Of a DNA stretch of 13,813 bases, positions 1-6,535 are shown in pieces. How positions within the stretch are numbered: the stretch's first letter is position 1; each line of letters opens with the position of its first letter. The notes under the pieces were generated by a model, which saw nothing but the letters and a program-made list of their open reading frames with translations, had not been told where the DNA came from and ran no database searches. The position numbers and the translations under genes are program-made. Source of the DNA: Oscillospiraceae bacterium (GTDB taxonomy: Bacteria; Bacillota; Clostridia; Oscillospirales; Oscillospiraceae); contig JAGAMQ010000024.1 in assembly GCA_017624645.1 (NCBI GenBank), forward strand, positions 1 to 13,813, written 5' to 3'.

Positions 1-1793
1 TTGACGATGGGCTTGCCGTTGGTGCGGTTGTAGACCTTGATACCGGCCTCGATGGCCTTCATGTTGGCAGTATCCAGTGCCAGAGGAACATTGTTGAAGT
101 TCTCCTGCAGCAGCTTAACAGCCCACATCATGCGCTCGGGACCGTCCTTCTCAGCAGGTCCGATGTTCACATCCAGGTAGGTAGCGCCGGCCTTGATCTG
201 CTCGTATGCACGCTGCAGAATGGACTCGGGATCGCGCTCGTCCATAGCCTTGCGGATGGAGGGAGCGATGCAGTGGATACGCTCGCCGATGGTAACGAAG
301 GTCTGGGACTCGGGGTTGTAGCCCTTGTACTGGGTATCCCACTGCTTGACCTCGATGGCGGGAACCTTGGTAGCCAGCAGCTCGTCGAAGGACAGCTCCT
401 TGACTTCCACAGTGGTAGCAGCCTTGGCAGCGTTCTCGGCAGCGGCAGCAGCAGCGGCAGCCTCGTACTCCTTATCCTTCAGGTACTTGGGCAGCTGGAC
501 AGCCTCCAGAGGACCGACAACGACGTTCCAACCCGGCAGCTTCTCCTGGATCTCACCCTTCATGACGGCAACCTTGCCGGGGATGATCAGGGTGCGGTTC
601 TTGATCTTGTTCTCAATGTCCAGCTCCTCGAAGGTCTTCTTCACGGTGGAGGAGGACAGCTTACCGGCAGCCCAGGCAGTCAGAACGGACATACCGGAAG
701 CATCGGTGATGATCAGGTTCACGGGAGCATTGGAGCGCTCCATTTCGCCGGAGACCAGGAAGTAGGTCAGAGCGAAGTCAACGGTCAGAGCGCAGGGGCT
801 GTTCTCGTCAGCACCGTTCAGGGGGTAGATCTTAGCCTCCACCTTCATGGGCTTCTGAGGATCGGTGTAGATGTTCTGACGCAGACCGTACAGAGGCGGA
901 GCCTGTGCATAGGTCATGCCGGACATGACAATGATAGAAGCGTACTTCTCAGTGAACATGGAAGCGTAAGCAGTCTCCAAACGGGCATCGCCCTTGGTCA
1001 GACGGGCCAGGTTCACGATGGAGGGGTAGCCCATGGTACGGTCGCCATCCTTGATAGCGGTACGACGGGTAAGAACTGCATTGGCCAGAGTCTCCTTGGC
1101 AGTCTTGCCGGTGACATCCAGAACCAGGTTCTTGTTGCCCTTGCCTTCCAGAGCCTTCACGGTGTCATACAGGTCGGAGATGTTCTCTGCCCAGACGCCC
1201 AGAACCACACCGGCCTTGGTAGCCAGTTCGTTCATAGCTTCCCAGTTCTCGGGGGTAGCGCCGTCCAGGATCACGTCCTTGCCGCAGACTTCCAGAGCAG
1301 CCTTGGCGCACTCCACATCCCAGCACTCCAGGACCAGAGGACGGCCGGTAGCGGCAGCCTTCTTCACCAAAGCAGCATAGACAGCGGGATCCGCCTGGGT
1401 GTTGGCAACCTGGATGAACTCCACGTACATCCGCTCGCCGATACGCTCGTAGTCAACCTTCTGAGCGTCAGCCAGCTTGGCGTCCACAGTAGCCTCGTCC
1501 ATGCAGGTGCAAACAGACACAGCGTACAGATTCTTGTTGACCAGAGTCTTCTCATGACGGAACAGGACAGTCTCGCCGCCCAGCTTGTGCTCGCCCACGG
1601 AGATGGTCTTCATGGGAGGAGCAGTCTGCTCGTTGAGCATTGCCTTTGCGTCGTCAGAGAAGTAGGGGCACTTGTCGATTTCCACAGCGCCCTGTGCCAC
1701 CTTCATGCAGAATGCCATACAGGTGGGGCTGCCGCACTCCTTACAGTTCTTCTTAGGAGACAGCTTAAAAATGTCAAGACCTTTCAGAGCCAT
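1..1793 (-). CDS. acsC: AcsC-AcsE fusion: corrinoid iron-sulfur protein large subunit joined to methyl-THF methyltransferase (3' end outside window)
   Basis: The frame is open from ATG 1793 to the window edge, 597 codons without a stop. Residues 1-440 match the large (gamma) subunit of the corrinoid iron-sulfur protein. The N-terminal [4Fe-4S] motif has Cys17, Cys20, Cys25 and Cys42, followed by the TIM-barrel and cobalamin domains, ending near LPGWNVVVGPLEA. This is about the usual full length of AcsC (around 445 residues). A linker of about 55 residues follows, with eight Ala at 445-452 and then Glu/Val/Lys-rich sequence. From residue 498 a pterin-binding methyltransferase domain begins: IGERI at 502-506, LDVNIGPA at 540-547 and LDTAN at 573-577, as in AcsE/MeTr (about 262 residues, so roughly 160 are cut off). 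The family reaction moves the methyl group of methyl-THF to cob(I)amide and on to acetyl-CoA synthase. AAGGAGG lies 9 nt before the ATG, and acsD ends 20 bp upstream. Confidence 0.93.
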   Translation of the reverse strand, partial: MALKGLDIFKLSPKKNCKECGSPTCMAFCMKVAQGAVEIDKCPYFSDDAKAMLNEQTAPPMKTISVGEHKLGGETVLFRHEKTLVNKNLYAVSVCTCMDEATVDAKLADAQKVDYERIGERMYVEFIQVANTQADPAVYAALVKKAAATGRPLVLECWDVECAKAALEVCGKDVILDGATPENWEAMNELATKAGVVLGVWAENISDLYDTVKALEGKGNKNLVLDVTGKTAKETLANAVLTRRTAIKDGDRTMGYPSIVNLARLTKGDARLETAYASMFTEKYASIIVMSGMTYAQAPPLYGLRQNIYTDPQKPMKVEAKIYPLNGADENSPCALTVDFALTYFLVSGEMERSNAPVNLIITDASGMSVLTAWAAGKLSSSTVKKTFEELDIENKIKNRTLIIPGKVAVMKGEIQEKLPGWNVVVGPLEAVQLPKYLKDKEYEAAAAAAAAENAAKAATTVEVKELSFDELLATKVPAIEVKQWDTQYKGYNPESQTFVTIGERIHCIAPSIRKAMDERDPESILQRAYEQIKAGATYLDVNIGPAEKDGPERMMWAVKLLQENFNNVPLALDTANMKAIEAGIKVYNRTNGKPIV

Positions 1794-1813
1794 TGTATGT
1801 ATCCTCCTTCCGA

Positions 1814-2758
1814 TTAGACCAGTTCAGTGATGAACTTCTTGATGGTGGCGATGGCCGCAGGATGACGCATGATCACAGCGTCAGCGCCGCCGGTGAGGTT
1901 GGCAGCGGCAGTGGAAATCTCCATGCCGATGGCGCGCTCCTCACGGCTGCCCCAAGCGGGCTCATCCTCTTCGGAAGCGGAGGACTCCTTCACGCCCCAG
2001 GTGTCGGTGGACACGGGAGCCATGATGGGCATCTGCAGATCAGCGTCGCTCTGCTTCAGAGCAGCGTCGCGGATACGGTCCAAAGTGGAAGCCACGTACT
2101 CGAAGCCGTAGCCCACAGCGGCAGTACCGATGTTCATCACGATGCTGTCAGCGGGGACGTTGGCGTCCTTCTTCAGCATGATGTTCAGCTGCTTTGCCAG
2201 GTTGATGTCGTCAGCGGTCTCAGCGCCCACCTTCTGGCCGTAAGCCAGGGCAACGGAAGCACCAACGGTCTTGCAGTTTTCCTGCTTTGCGCTGAGGCAC
2301 AGGATGTTCTTGCCCTGCAGGGCATCGGAGATAGCAGAGAACAGCTCGCCATCCTTCTCCAGGTTCTTGCAGCCCATGATGACGATGGGCATGGCAACAG
2401 CCTCGGCAACAGCCTTGGCGTCTGCCACGCAGTCAGACACGGAGCGGTCAGCACCGTTGGGATCTGCAGACTCGAAGTTCAGGCAGATGAAGTCAGCGCC
2501 TTCCATAGTCTCGGCCTTCTTGGCACGCTCAGCCATGGTGGTGCAACCTGCGTAGAACTCCACCAGGCCGGGTGCATCCCACTGATCGGCAGCGTCGGAA
2601 ATCTCGACACCGATCTTGGGTGCATGCTCGATGGCAGCATCGAAGGTGTAGAACGGCAGCACATTCTGACCGCCGATGACGATTGCCTTGTCACCGGTGC
2701 CCAGGGTCACGGCATTGATCTTGCCGCTGAAGGGCTGCGTCTTAGGTACAAAAGACAT
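1814..2758 (-). CDS. acsD: Corrinoid iron-sulfur protein small subunit (CO dehydrogenase/acetyl-CoA synthase delta subunit)
   Basis: This 314-residue protein matches AcsD/CdhD, the small TIM-barrel subunit. It pairs with AcsC to cradle the corrinoid that carries the methyl group in the Wood-Ljungdahl pathway. Recognisable family segments include IVIGGQNVLPFYTFD near the N-terminus, NFESADPNGADRSVSDCV around residue 94, KQLNIMLKK, the GTAAVGYGFEY stretch and MAPVSTDTWGVKE, ending with the MRHPAAIATIK segment. Length is normal for the family (about 310-325). A purine-rich AAGGGGG lies a few bases before the ATG, supporting this start. It sits 67 bp downstream of cooC and 20 bp upstream of acsC, with no terminator or promoter between acsD and acsC, so these two are co-transcribed. 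It is a cytoplasmic protein. I see no truncation. Confidence 0.95.
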   Translation of the reverse strand: MSFVPKTQPFSGKINAVTLGTGDKAIVIGGQNVLPFYTFDAAIEHAPKIGVEISDAADQWDAPGLVEFYAGCTTMAERAKKAETMEGADFICLNFESADPNGADRSVSDCVADAKAVAEAVAMPIVIMGCKNLEKDGELFSAISDALQGKNILCLSAKQENCKTVGASVALAYGQKVGAETADDINLAKQLNIMLKKDANVPADSIVMNIGTAAVGYGFEYVASTLDRIRDAALKQSDADLQMPIMAPVSTDTWGVKESSASEEDEPAWGSREERAIGMEISTAAANLTGGADAVIMRHPAAIATIKKFITELV

Positions 2759-2787
2759 AATTGTTTTCCCCCTTGGTTTGATTTTTA

Positions 2788-2806
2788 TAATAATAAAATA
2801 TTATTA
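2788..2806. repeat. AT-only inverted repeat between cooC and acsD
   Basis: TAATAATA and TATTATTA form a perfect 8-bp inverted repeat around an AAA loop in the 67-bp cooC-acsD gap. The stem has no G or C and no clean U-tract, so it is too weak for an ordinary terminator. It could be an mRNA processing or decay site, or chance in an AT-rich spacer. Confidence 0.4.
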
Positions 2807-2825
2807 ACGAAGTTAGGTTGCCGGA

Positions 2826-3590
2826 TCACAGACCCAGCTTTTGCATAATTGCGTAAACCGCCTGCTTCACGGGATTGGCGTCGGGTAGCTTGGCGGAAGG
2901 CTCACCGTCACAGTCGCATCGGTAAACACCCTCGTCCTGGGGCAGCACACCCAAAAGCTCCAGTCCGTGCTTTTCGATCTCGGCCTTGACGCCCTCTTCC
3001 AGCACACCCCCGGGTGCCCGGTTGACGATGAGGCCCATCCTGCCGGGCTTCAGCTCCAGCTCCTGCACCATTTCTGCCACCCGGGCAGCTGCCTGGATTC
3101 CCCGGCGGGAGCAGTCAGAGATGAGAAGCATGGTATCCACATGAGGCAGGGTCCCCCGAGCCACATGCTCCAGACCGGCTTCGTTGTCCATAACGATATA
3201 GCTGTAATTCTTGGCGTAGCGGTCCACCTGGGTCTTGAGCACGCCATTGACATAGCAATAGCAGCCCTTTCCTTGGGTCCGGCCCATGACCAGCATATCA
3301 AAATCATCCTCCTCCACCAGAGCGGAGTTGAATTTGAATGCGGCATAATCTGCCTTGGTCATGCCTGCAGGGACAGTGCCCTTCAGCTCTGCCTGAGCCA
3401 TTTCCTCACGGATGGCACCCAGAGAGGTCTCCACCTCCACACCCAGCACCTCGTTGAGGTTGCTGTTGGCATCGGCATCCACTACCAGCACCGGGCCCTG
3501 CCCCTTCTTGCACAGGTAGTCGATCATCATGCCGCAGGTGGTGGTCTTGCCTACGCCGCCTTTGCCTGCAACGGCAATTGTATGAGGCAT
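2826..3590 (-). CDS. cooC: CooC-type nickel-insertion ATPase for CO dehydrogenase
   Basis: A 254-residue P-loop ATPase of the MinD/CooC group. Family knowledge: CooC hydrolyses ATP to help load nickel into the C-cluster of CO dehydrogenase and works as a dimer. The deviant Walker A GKGGVGKTT is at residues 9-17. VVDADANSNL near 37-46 follows the usual switch region. A CYC motif at 110-112 matches the Cys-x-Cys that binds metal at the CooC dimer interface, and DNEAGLEH is at 135-142. The same frame is open further upstream, but AAGGAG at 3598-3603 sits 7 nt before the ATG at 3590 and only 1 nt before the ATG at 3596, so I take 3590. It is the first gene of the cooC-acsD-acsC unit, with a promoter at 3665-3693. 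The protein is cytoplasmic and the gene intact. Confidence 0.92.
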   Translation of the reverse strand: MPHTIAVAGKGGVGKTTTCGMMIDYLCKKGQGPVLVVDADANSNLNEVLGVEVETSLGAIREEMAQAELKGTVPAGMTKADYAAFKFNSALVEEDDFDMLVMGRTQGKGCYCYVNGVLKTQVDRYAKNYSYIVMDNEAGLEHVARGTLPHVDTMLLISDCSRRGIQAAARVAEMVQELELKPGRMGLIVNRAPGGVLEEGVKAEIEKHGLELLGVLPQDEGVYRCDCDGEPSAKLPDANPVKQAVYAIMQKLGL

Positions 3591-3664
3591 AAACATTCTC
3601 CTTATTGCGGTACTTGCTTGCCGACCGGAAAATGGGCGCAATACACCCACAGTCGTACAACGAT

Positions 3665-3693
3665 ATACTATCACAGAGCGCGCAGAAATTCAA
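3665..3693 (-). promoter_or_regulatory. Sigma-70-type promoter for the cooC-acsD-acsC unit
   Basis: Read on the minus strand, TTGAAT (3688-3693) is followed by exactly 17 bp and TAGTAT (3665-3670). Transcription would start near 3658, giving a leader of about 68 nt. The sequence GGTTGAATTT around the -35 recurs in the metF promoter. Confidence 0.72.
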
Positions 3694-3758
3694 CCCCACA
3701 TTTGGATAAAATCCGGAAAAAGTGGCATTTCACCTGTAAAAAGAACAGACACAAATAG

Positions 3759-3787
3759 AAATCCCTCCCCGGAAAGAGGAGGGATTT
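3759..3787 (-). terminator. Intrinsic terminator of metF
   Basis: AAATCCCTCC (3759-3768) and GGAGGGATTT (3778-3787) form a perfect 10-bp stem with a 9-nt loop, beginning 11 nt after the metF stop. On the minus strand a T-rich run follows (TTTCTATTTG). It separates metF from the cooC promoter. Confidence 0.85.
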
Positions 3788-3798
3788 GCATATATTGT

Positions 3799-4728
3799 TT
3801 AGATCAGGTCCAGCAGGCCGGCTTCCTTGGCAATGTAGGCAACATCGTCAAACTTGTTCAGTGCGTACAGATGGATGCCATTGATACCGCAGGCACGGTA
3901 CTCGTCGATCTGACGGATGGTGTACTCGATACCGGCCTTCTTGAAGCTCTCCTTCTTCTCGGCAGCCTGTGCGTCGAAAGGCTCCTTGTCGAAGGGGTTG
4001 GGGAATATCCAGTTCTTGGAGATGATCTCGCACAGCTCACGGGGCATGACACAGCCGTTACGACTCAGGGCCATGTTGATGGTAGCAGCCTGATCCAGAA
4101 TGGGCATGATACCCACATCCACGGGCAGCCAGATGCCTGCAGCGCGGATGGCATCCAGCCAGTAACGGAACTGGTCCATATCCCAGCACAGCTGGGTCAT
4201 GATGTAGTCAGCGCCGTTGTCCTGCTTCTGCTTCAGGAAAGCGATGTCAGCTTCCAGGCTGCGGCAGGCAATGTGGCCCTCGGGAGAGCCGGCCACGGCA
4301 ATGCAGAACTTGTCGCCAAACTCCTGGCGGACAAACTTCACCAGCTCAGTTGCGAAATGCAGATCGCCGCCGGTACCGGTCCAGCCAAAAGGCAGGTCGC
4401 CCCGCAGAGCCAGCATGTGGTTGATGCCGTGCTCCAGATAGGTGTTCAGCTGCTCCTTGATGCCCTCCTTGGTGTTGCCAATGCAGGTAAAGTGGGTCAC
4501 GCCGGTGCACTTGCCGTCAGCCACGATCTTATCCAGAACCTCCAGGTTCTTGCCTACATTGGTACCGCCGGCACCGTAGGTGCAGGAGATGTAGTCAGGG
4601 TTCAGGGTGTACAGCTGCTCCAGAACGCCGCCCTTGCCGCACAGCTTTTCCATGCCGGCATCGGTCTTGGGAGGGAACACCTCAAAGGAAAACGCACTGC
4701 GCTTATCCATAATTTCAGCTACATTCAT
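3799..4728 (-). CDS. metF: 5,10-methylenetetrahydrofolate reductase
   Basis: This 309-residue protein matches MetF, the FAD enzyme that reduces methylene-THF to methyl-THF. That step is the last one on the methyl branch before AcsE. Family segments visible: FSFEVFPPKTD near the N-terminus, SCTYGAGGT around residue 48, THFTCIGNT, LALRGDLPFG, CIAVAGSPEGH and the C-terminal GINGIHLYALNKFD. The frame extends nine codons further to an ATG at 4755. However, GGAGG at 4737-4741 is 8 nt before the ATG at 4728, which also gives the normal family N-terminus, so I use 4728. It has its own promoter and terminator, and lies next to cooC/acsD/acsC, so it probably serves the Wood-Ljungdahl pathway as well as methionine synthesis. 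No MetV-like partner gene is in the window. Confidence 0.93.
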   Translation of the reverse strand: MNVAEIMDKRSAFSFEVFPPKTDAGMEKLCGKGGVLEQLYTLNPDYISCTYGAGGTNVGKNLEVLDKIVADGKCTGVTHFTCIGNTKEGIKEQLNTYLEHGINHMLALRGDLPFGWTGTGGDLHFATELVKFVRQEFGDKFCIAVAGSPEGHIACRSLEADIAFLKQKQDNGADYIMTQLCWDMDQFRYWLDAIRAAGIWLPVDVGIMPILDQAATINMALSRNGCVMPRELCEIISKNWIFPNPFDKEPFDAQAAEKKESFKKAGIEYTIRQIDEYRACGINGIHLYALNKFDDVAYIAKEAGLLDLI

Positions 4729-4763
4729 TCTCTTTTCCTCCAGTAAAAATGTCATTTCTTACA

Positions 4764-4797
4764 ACATCCGGCAAATGCTCGTGTTAAAACCAGATGT
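4764..4797 (-). other. Candidate hairpin in the metF leader
   Basis: On the minus strand ACATCTGG and CCGGATGT (4790-4797 and 4764-4771) can form an 8-bp stem with one U-G pair and an 18-nt loop, between the predicted transcription start and the ribosome site. No U-tract follows. It matches no riboswitch class I can recognise by eye. Confidence 0.3.
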
Positions 4798-4808
4798 ATA
4801 CGAGCTAT

Positions 4809-4837
4809 ATCCTAACACAACTGCCTCCAAAATTCAA
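4809..4837 (-). promoter_or_regulatory. Sigma-70-type promoter of metF
   Basis: On the minus strand TTGAAT (4832-4837), a 17-bp spacer and TAGGAT (4809-4814). The leader to the ATG would be about 74 nt. The -35 context GGTTGAATTT and the downstream TAGnATAT are shared with the cooC promoter. Confidence 0.72.
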
Positions 4838-5093
4838 CCGGTTTTTGAAAAAAATGTTAAATCCATGCAGGATTTCCGTCACAAAGCCCCGCCGGACAGT
4901 CCGCAAAGGAATACGGATAGGCTTTTTTGGGGCAACATATTTCAATTTATAGCTCCAGGCCGTAGCGAAGCAATACGCACACCGTGCACACCAATGCAGT
5001 TTCTCTTGCCCATTGACACAATGGATCTGCTTGTATATTTTGCTCTATTTATATAGGTACTCCCCAAATTTGGATCCGGAATACAAATTACCC
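4838..5093. other. Intergenic spacer with no recognised gene
   Basis: This gap between the metF promoter and the tRNA-Gly promoter holds no open frame with family features. A possible plus-strand promoter, TTGACA at 5013-5018 with 17 bp to TATTTT at 5036-5041, could be a second start for tRNA-Gly. A short inverted repeat AAATCC/GGATTT also lies just inside the gap. Confidence 0.35.
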
Positions 5094-5122
5094 TTGAAAT
5101 CTACAAAAGGATTTGCTATAAT
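5094..5122 (+). promoter_or_regulatory. Promoter of tRNA-Gly
   Basis: TTGAAA (5094-5099), a 17-bp spacer and a perfect TATAAT (5117-5122) lie 10 bp before the tRNA. This is near-consensus and the expected distance for a stable-RNA gene. Confidence 0.88.
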
Positions 5123-5132
5123 ATGCCAAGAT

Positions 5133-5206
5133 GCAGGGTTCGTATATCGGTAATACAACGGCTTCCCAAGCCGTGAAGGCGGGTTCGACTCCCGTACCCT
5201 GCTCCA
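5133..5206 (+). tRNA. tRNA-Gly, anticodon CCC
   Basis: The 74-nt gene folds as a full cloverleaf. The acceptor GCAGGGT pairs with ACCCTGC, the anticodon stem ACGGC/GCCGT encloses the loop TTCCCAA with anticodon CCC (reads GGG), and the T arm is GCGGG-TTCGACT-CCCGT. T is the discriminator and CCA is encoded. It has its own promoter and terminator, so it is a single-gene unit. It marks the left border of the more AT-rich stretch to the right. Confidence 0.95.
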
Positions 5207-5250
5207 GAAAAGAAACACCTTTTGTCTACTGACAAAAGGTGTTTCTTTTC
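5207..5250 (+). terminator. Long perfect hairpin terminator after tRNA-Gly
   Basis: Bases 5207-5226 and 5231-5250 are a perfect 20-bp inverted repeat around a TACT loop. It starts at the base after the tRNA's CCA. The 3' arm ends in TTTCTTTTC, serving as the U-tract. By symmetry it could also stop minus-strand transcripts. Confidence 0.88.
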
Positions 5251-5258
5251 AACTAAGT

Positions 5259-5392
5259 GTGCCTTGCGGCACGATAAGCGCACCTTCAGTGCGTGAAGCG
5301 CCTGTGGGCGTGAGTGGGACACTTAACTTCACTTCGTGTGATAGCACGATACTTCACAGCGGCATCGCCGCTGCCTCACTTGGCGAAGCCAA
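5259..5392. repeat. Cluster of six short hairpins with repeated ACTTCAC linkers
   Basis: Small stem-loops follow one another: GTGCC/GGCAC (5259-5272), CGCAC/GTGCG (5279-5293), CGCC/GGCG (5299-5310), TCAC/GTGA (5329-5341), a 7-bp CAGCGGC/GCCGCTG (5357-5373) and TTGGC/GCCAA (5380-5392). Loops are 3-5 nt. The heptamer ACTTCAC occurs at 5326, 5351 and 5393, and GTGAAG, the reverse complement of CTTCAC, at 5293. An alternative stem CTTCA/TGAAG (5284-5298) competes with the second hairpin. The cluster lies after the tRNA terminator and before the promoter of the four-helix-bundle gene, so it is probably not in that gene's leader. Confidence 0.65.
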
Positions 5393-5405
5393 ACTTCACT
5401 AAATG

Positions 5406-5434
5406 TTGCTTACTGCAGATGTTCATGTTATAAT
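5406..5434 (+). promoter_or_regulatory. Promoter of the four-helix-bundle/kinase pair
   Basis: TTGCTT (5406-5411), 17 bp and a perfect TATAAT (5429-5434). The start would lie near 5441, leaving a leader of only about 17 nt that is almost all ribosome binding site (AGGAGG at 5445-5450). Confidence 0.75.
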
Positions 5435-5457
5435 ATGTTTGAATAGGAGGTGTCTCT

Positions 5458-5811
5458 ATGTCAGAAAGCAAATTGAAAACGCAGTCTATGGACTTTGCAG
5501 TACAGATCATTAACCTTGTCAAGGCGCTCAAGGAAAAACGTGAAAACATCATCTCTAATCAAATCGGCAGAAGCGGCACTTCCATTGGAGCCAATATCCG
5601 TGAAGCGCAGTATGCTCACGGGAAAGCTGATTTTATTGCCAAACTCCAAATTGCCCTTAAAGAAGCGAATGAAACTGGGTATTGGCTGGAATTACTATAC
5701 AAGACCAATTACATATCCGGGGAAGAATACAAATCTCTTGGCTCCGTTTGTACAAGTATACGTGTTATGCTCATTTCCTCCATCAATACCGCAAAGGAGA
5801 ATGTCAAATGA
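5458..5811 (+). CDS. Four-helix-bundle protein (S23 ribosomal / Avd-like family)
   Basis: A 117-residue, almost entirely helical protein of the family named after 23S rRNA intervening-sequence proteins, which also includes the Avd accessory protein of diversity-generating retroelements. The family hallmark is clear: SNQIGRSGTSIGANIREAQ at residues 33-51, then KADFIAKLQIALKEANET at 56-73 and the YWLELL helix. Length is typical (about 115-125). Members are thought to form oligomeric, basic, nucleic-acid-binding bundles. The role of free-standing copies is not established. AGGAGG sits 7 nt before the ATG. Its stop overlaps the start of the next gene (ATGA), so the two are translationally coupled. 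No reverse transcriptase or variable repeat is in the window, so a retroelement role is not supported here. Codon use is more AT-rich than in the acs genes. Confidence 0.9.
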   Translation: MSESKLKTQSMDFAVQIINLVKALKEKRENIISNQIGRSGTSIGANIREAQYAHGKADFIAKLQIALKEANETGYWLELLYKTNYISGEEYKSLGSVCTSIRVMLISSINTAKENVK

Positions 5812-6296
5812 AGCGGGTCATAGTAATAGGTTGTCCCGGTAGCGGCAAGACCACCTTTGCGGAAAAACTCAGCAAAAGCACAGGCCTGCCGTTATATTAT
5901 CTTGATGCTATTTGGCACAAGCCCGATAAAACTCATATTCCGAGAGATGAATTTGACCAAAAAATACTGCAAATTTTTGCTACTGACCAGTGGATAATTG
6001 ACGGAAACTATGGCAGAACAGTTGAGATGCGACTTAAAAAATGTGATACCGTCATTCTCTTCGATTTGCCGACTGAGATTTGCTTACAGGGAGCAACCGA
6101 ACGGCTTGGAAAAGGTCGTTATGATATGCCCTGGATCGAAAAAGAATTGGATCCGGAATTTGAAGGCTTTATCAGAGACTTTGCGGACAACTCCTTACCA
6201 AGGCTATATGAGTTAATTGAAAGATACCGTGCTGAAAAACAGGTTATCGTTTTCAAAAGCAGAAGCGAAGCAGACGCTTTTTTAAGAAATGGATAA
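5808..6296 (+). CDS. P-loop nucleotide-kinase-like protein (adenylate-kinase/topology-modulation family)
   Basis: A 162-residue P-loop protein. Walker A is GCPGSGKTT at residues 8-16. LDAIWHKPDKT at 32-42 and DGNYGRT at 65-71 are typical of the small AAA/adenylate-kinase-like group often annotated as 'DNA topology modulation protein' (FlaR-like). LFDLP at 84-88 is the Walker-B-like strand, and the lid region carries RLGKGRYDMPW. The ATG at 5808 is preceded by AAGGAG at 5794-5799 (8 nt) and overlaps the upstream stop by 4 nt. The same frame is open upstream to 5682, but that part lies within the four-helix-bundle gene and adds no family sequence, so I reject the longer start. Substrate unknown: a nucleotide or related small phosphate acceptor is likely. 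I see no strong terminator after it. Confidence 0.85.
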   Translation: MKRVIVIGCPGSGKTTFAEKLSKSTGLPLYYLDAIWHKPDKTHIPRDEFDQKILQIFATDQWIIDGNYGRTVEMRLKKCDTVILFDLPTEICLQGATERLGKGRYDMPWIEKELDPEFEGFIRDFADNSLPRLYELIERYRAEKQVIVFKSRSEADAFLRNG

Positions 6297-6469
6297 CGAT
6301 TACCTTCCGCATCGTAAGCATATTGTATCAAGTACCATTTCACCTTTTCGTTGCGACTTCTGGTTTTTCTTTTGAGGATCATCAGGAGAGTCGAACCAAT
6401 AGCAGTGCAACAGTCCGGGGGCTGGTGAGGTCTGCGGATCGCCATCATTTCCCAAAACGATGCTACTCC
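6297..6469. other. Gene-free spacer after the kinase gene
   Basis: No convincing gene on either strand. A minus-strand frame runs through it but has no ribosome site or family match and overlaps the kinase gene. On the minus strand GGTTCGACTC (6388-6397) equals the T-arm core of tRNA-Gly at 5133-5206. No acceptor or anticodon arm can be built around it. It may be a decayed fragment of something larger. Confidence 0.3.
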
Positions 6470-6498
6470 TTGATTTTTTGCATATATACCAGTATCAT
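6470..6498 (+). promoter_or_regulatory. Promoter of the small membrane protein gene
   Basis: TTGATT (6470-6475), a 17-bp spacer and TATCAT (6493-6498), 37 bp before the ATG. Confidence 0.6.
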
Positions 6499-6535
6499 TC
6501 CTTTAGAAATAATGGAATTCATCGGAGGAATCAAG

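Noticed and set aside
273..1817. Long open frame on the plus strand opposite acsC
   Set aside because: It lies antisense to a clear AcsC-AcsE frame, has low-complexity Gly/Leu/Gln/His-rich translation and no family features. It is a codon-bias shadow.
5259..5392. CRISPR array
   Set aside because: The repeated units are short, imperfect hairpins of different sequence without equal spacers. There are no cas genes.
5458..5811. Diversity-generating retroelement with Avd
   Set aside because: The protein family fits, but there is no reverse transcriptase, template repeat or variable repeat in the window.
6119..6448. Minus-strand frame across the end of the kinase gene and the following spacer
   Set aside because: It overlaps a clear gene, has no convincing ribosome site and no recognisable family, though part of the spacer may be a decayed fragment.
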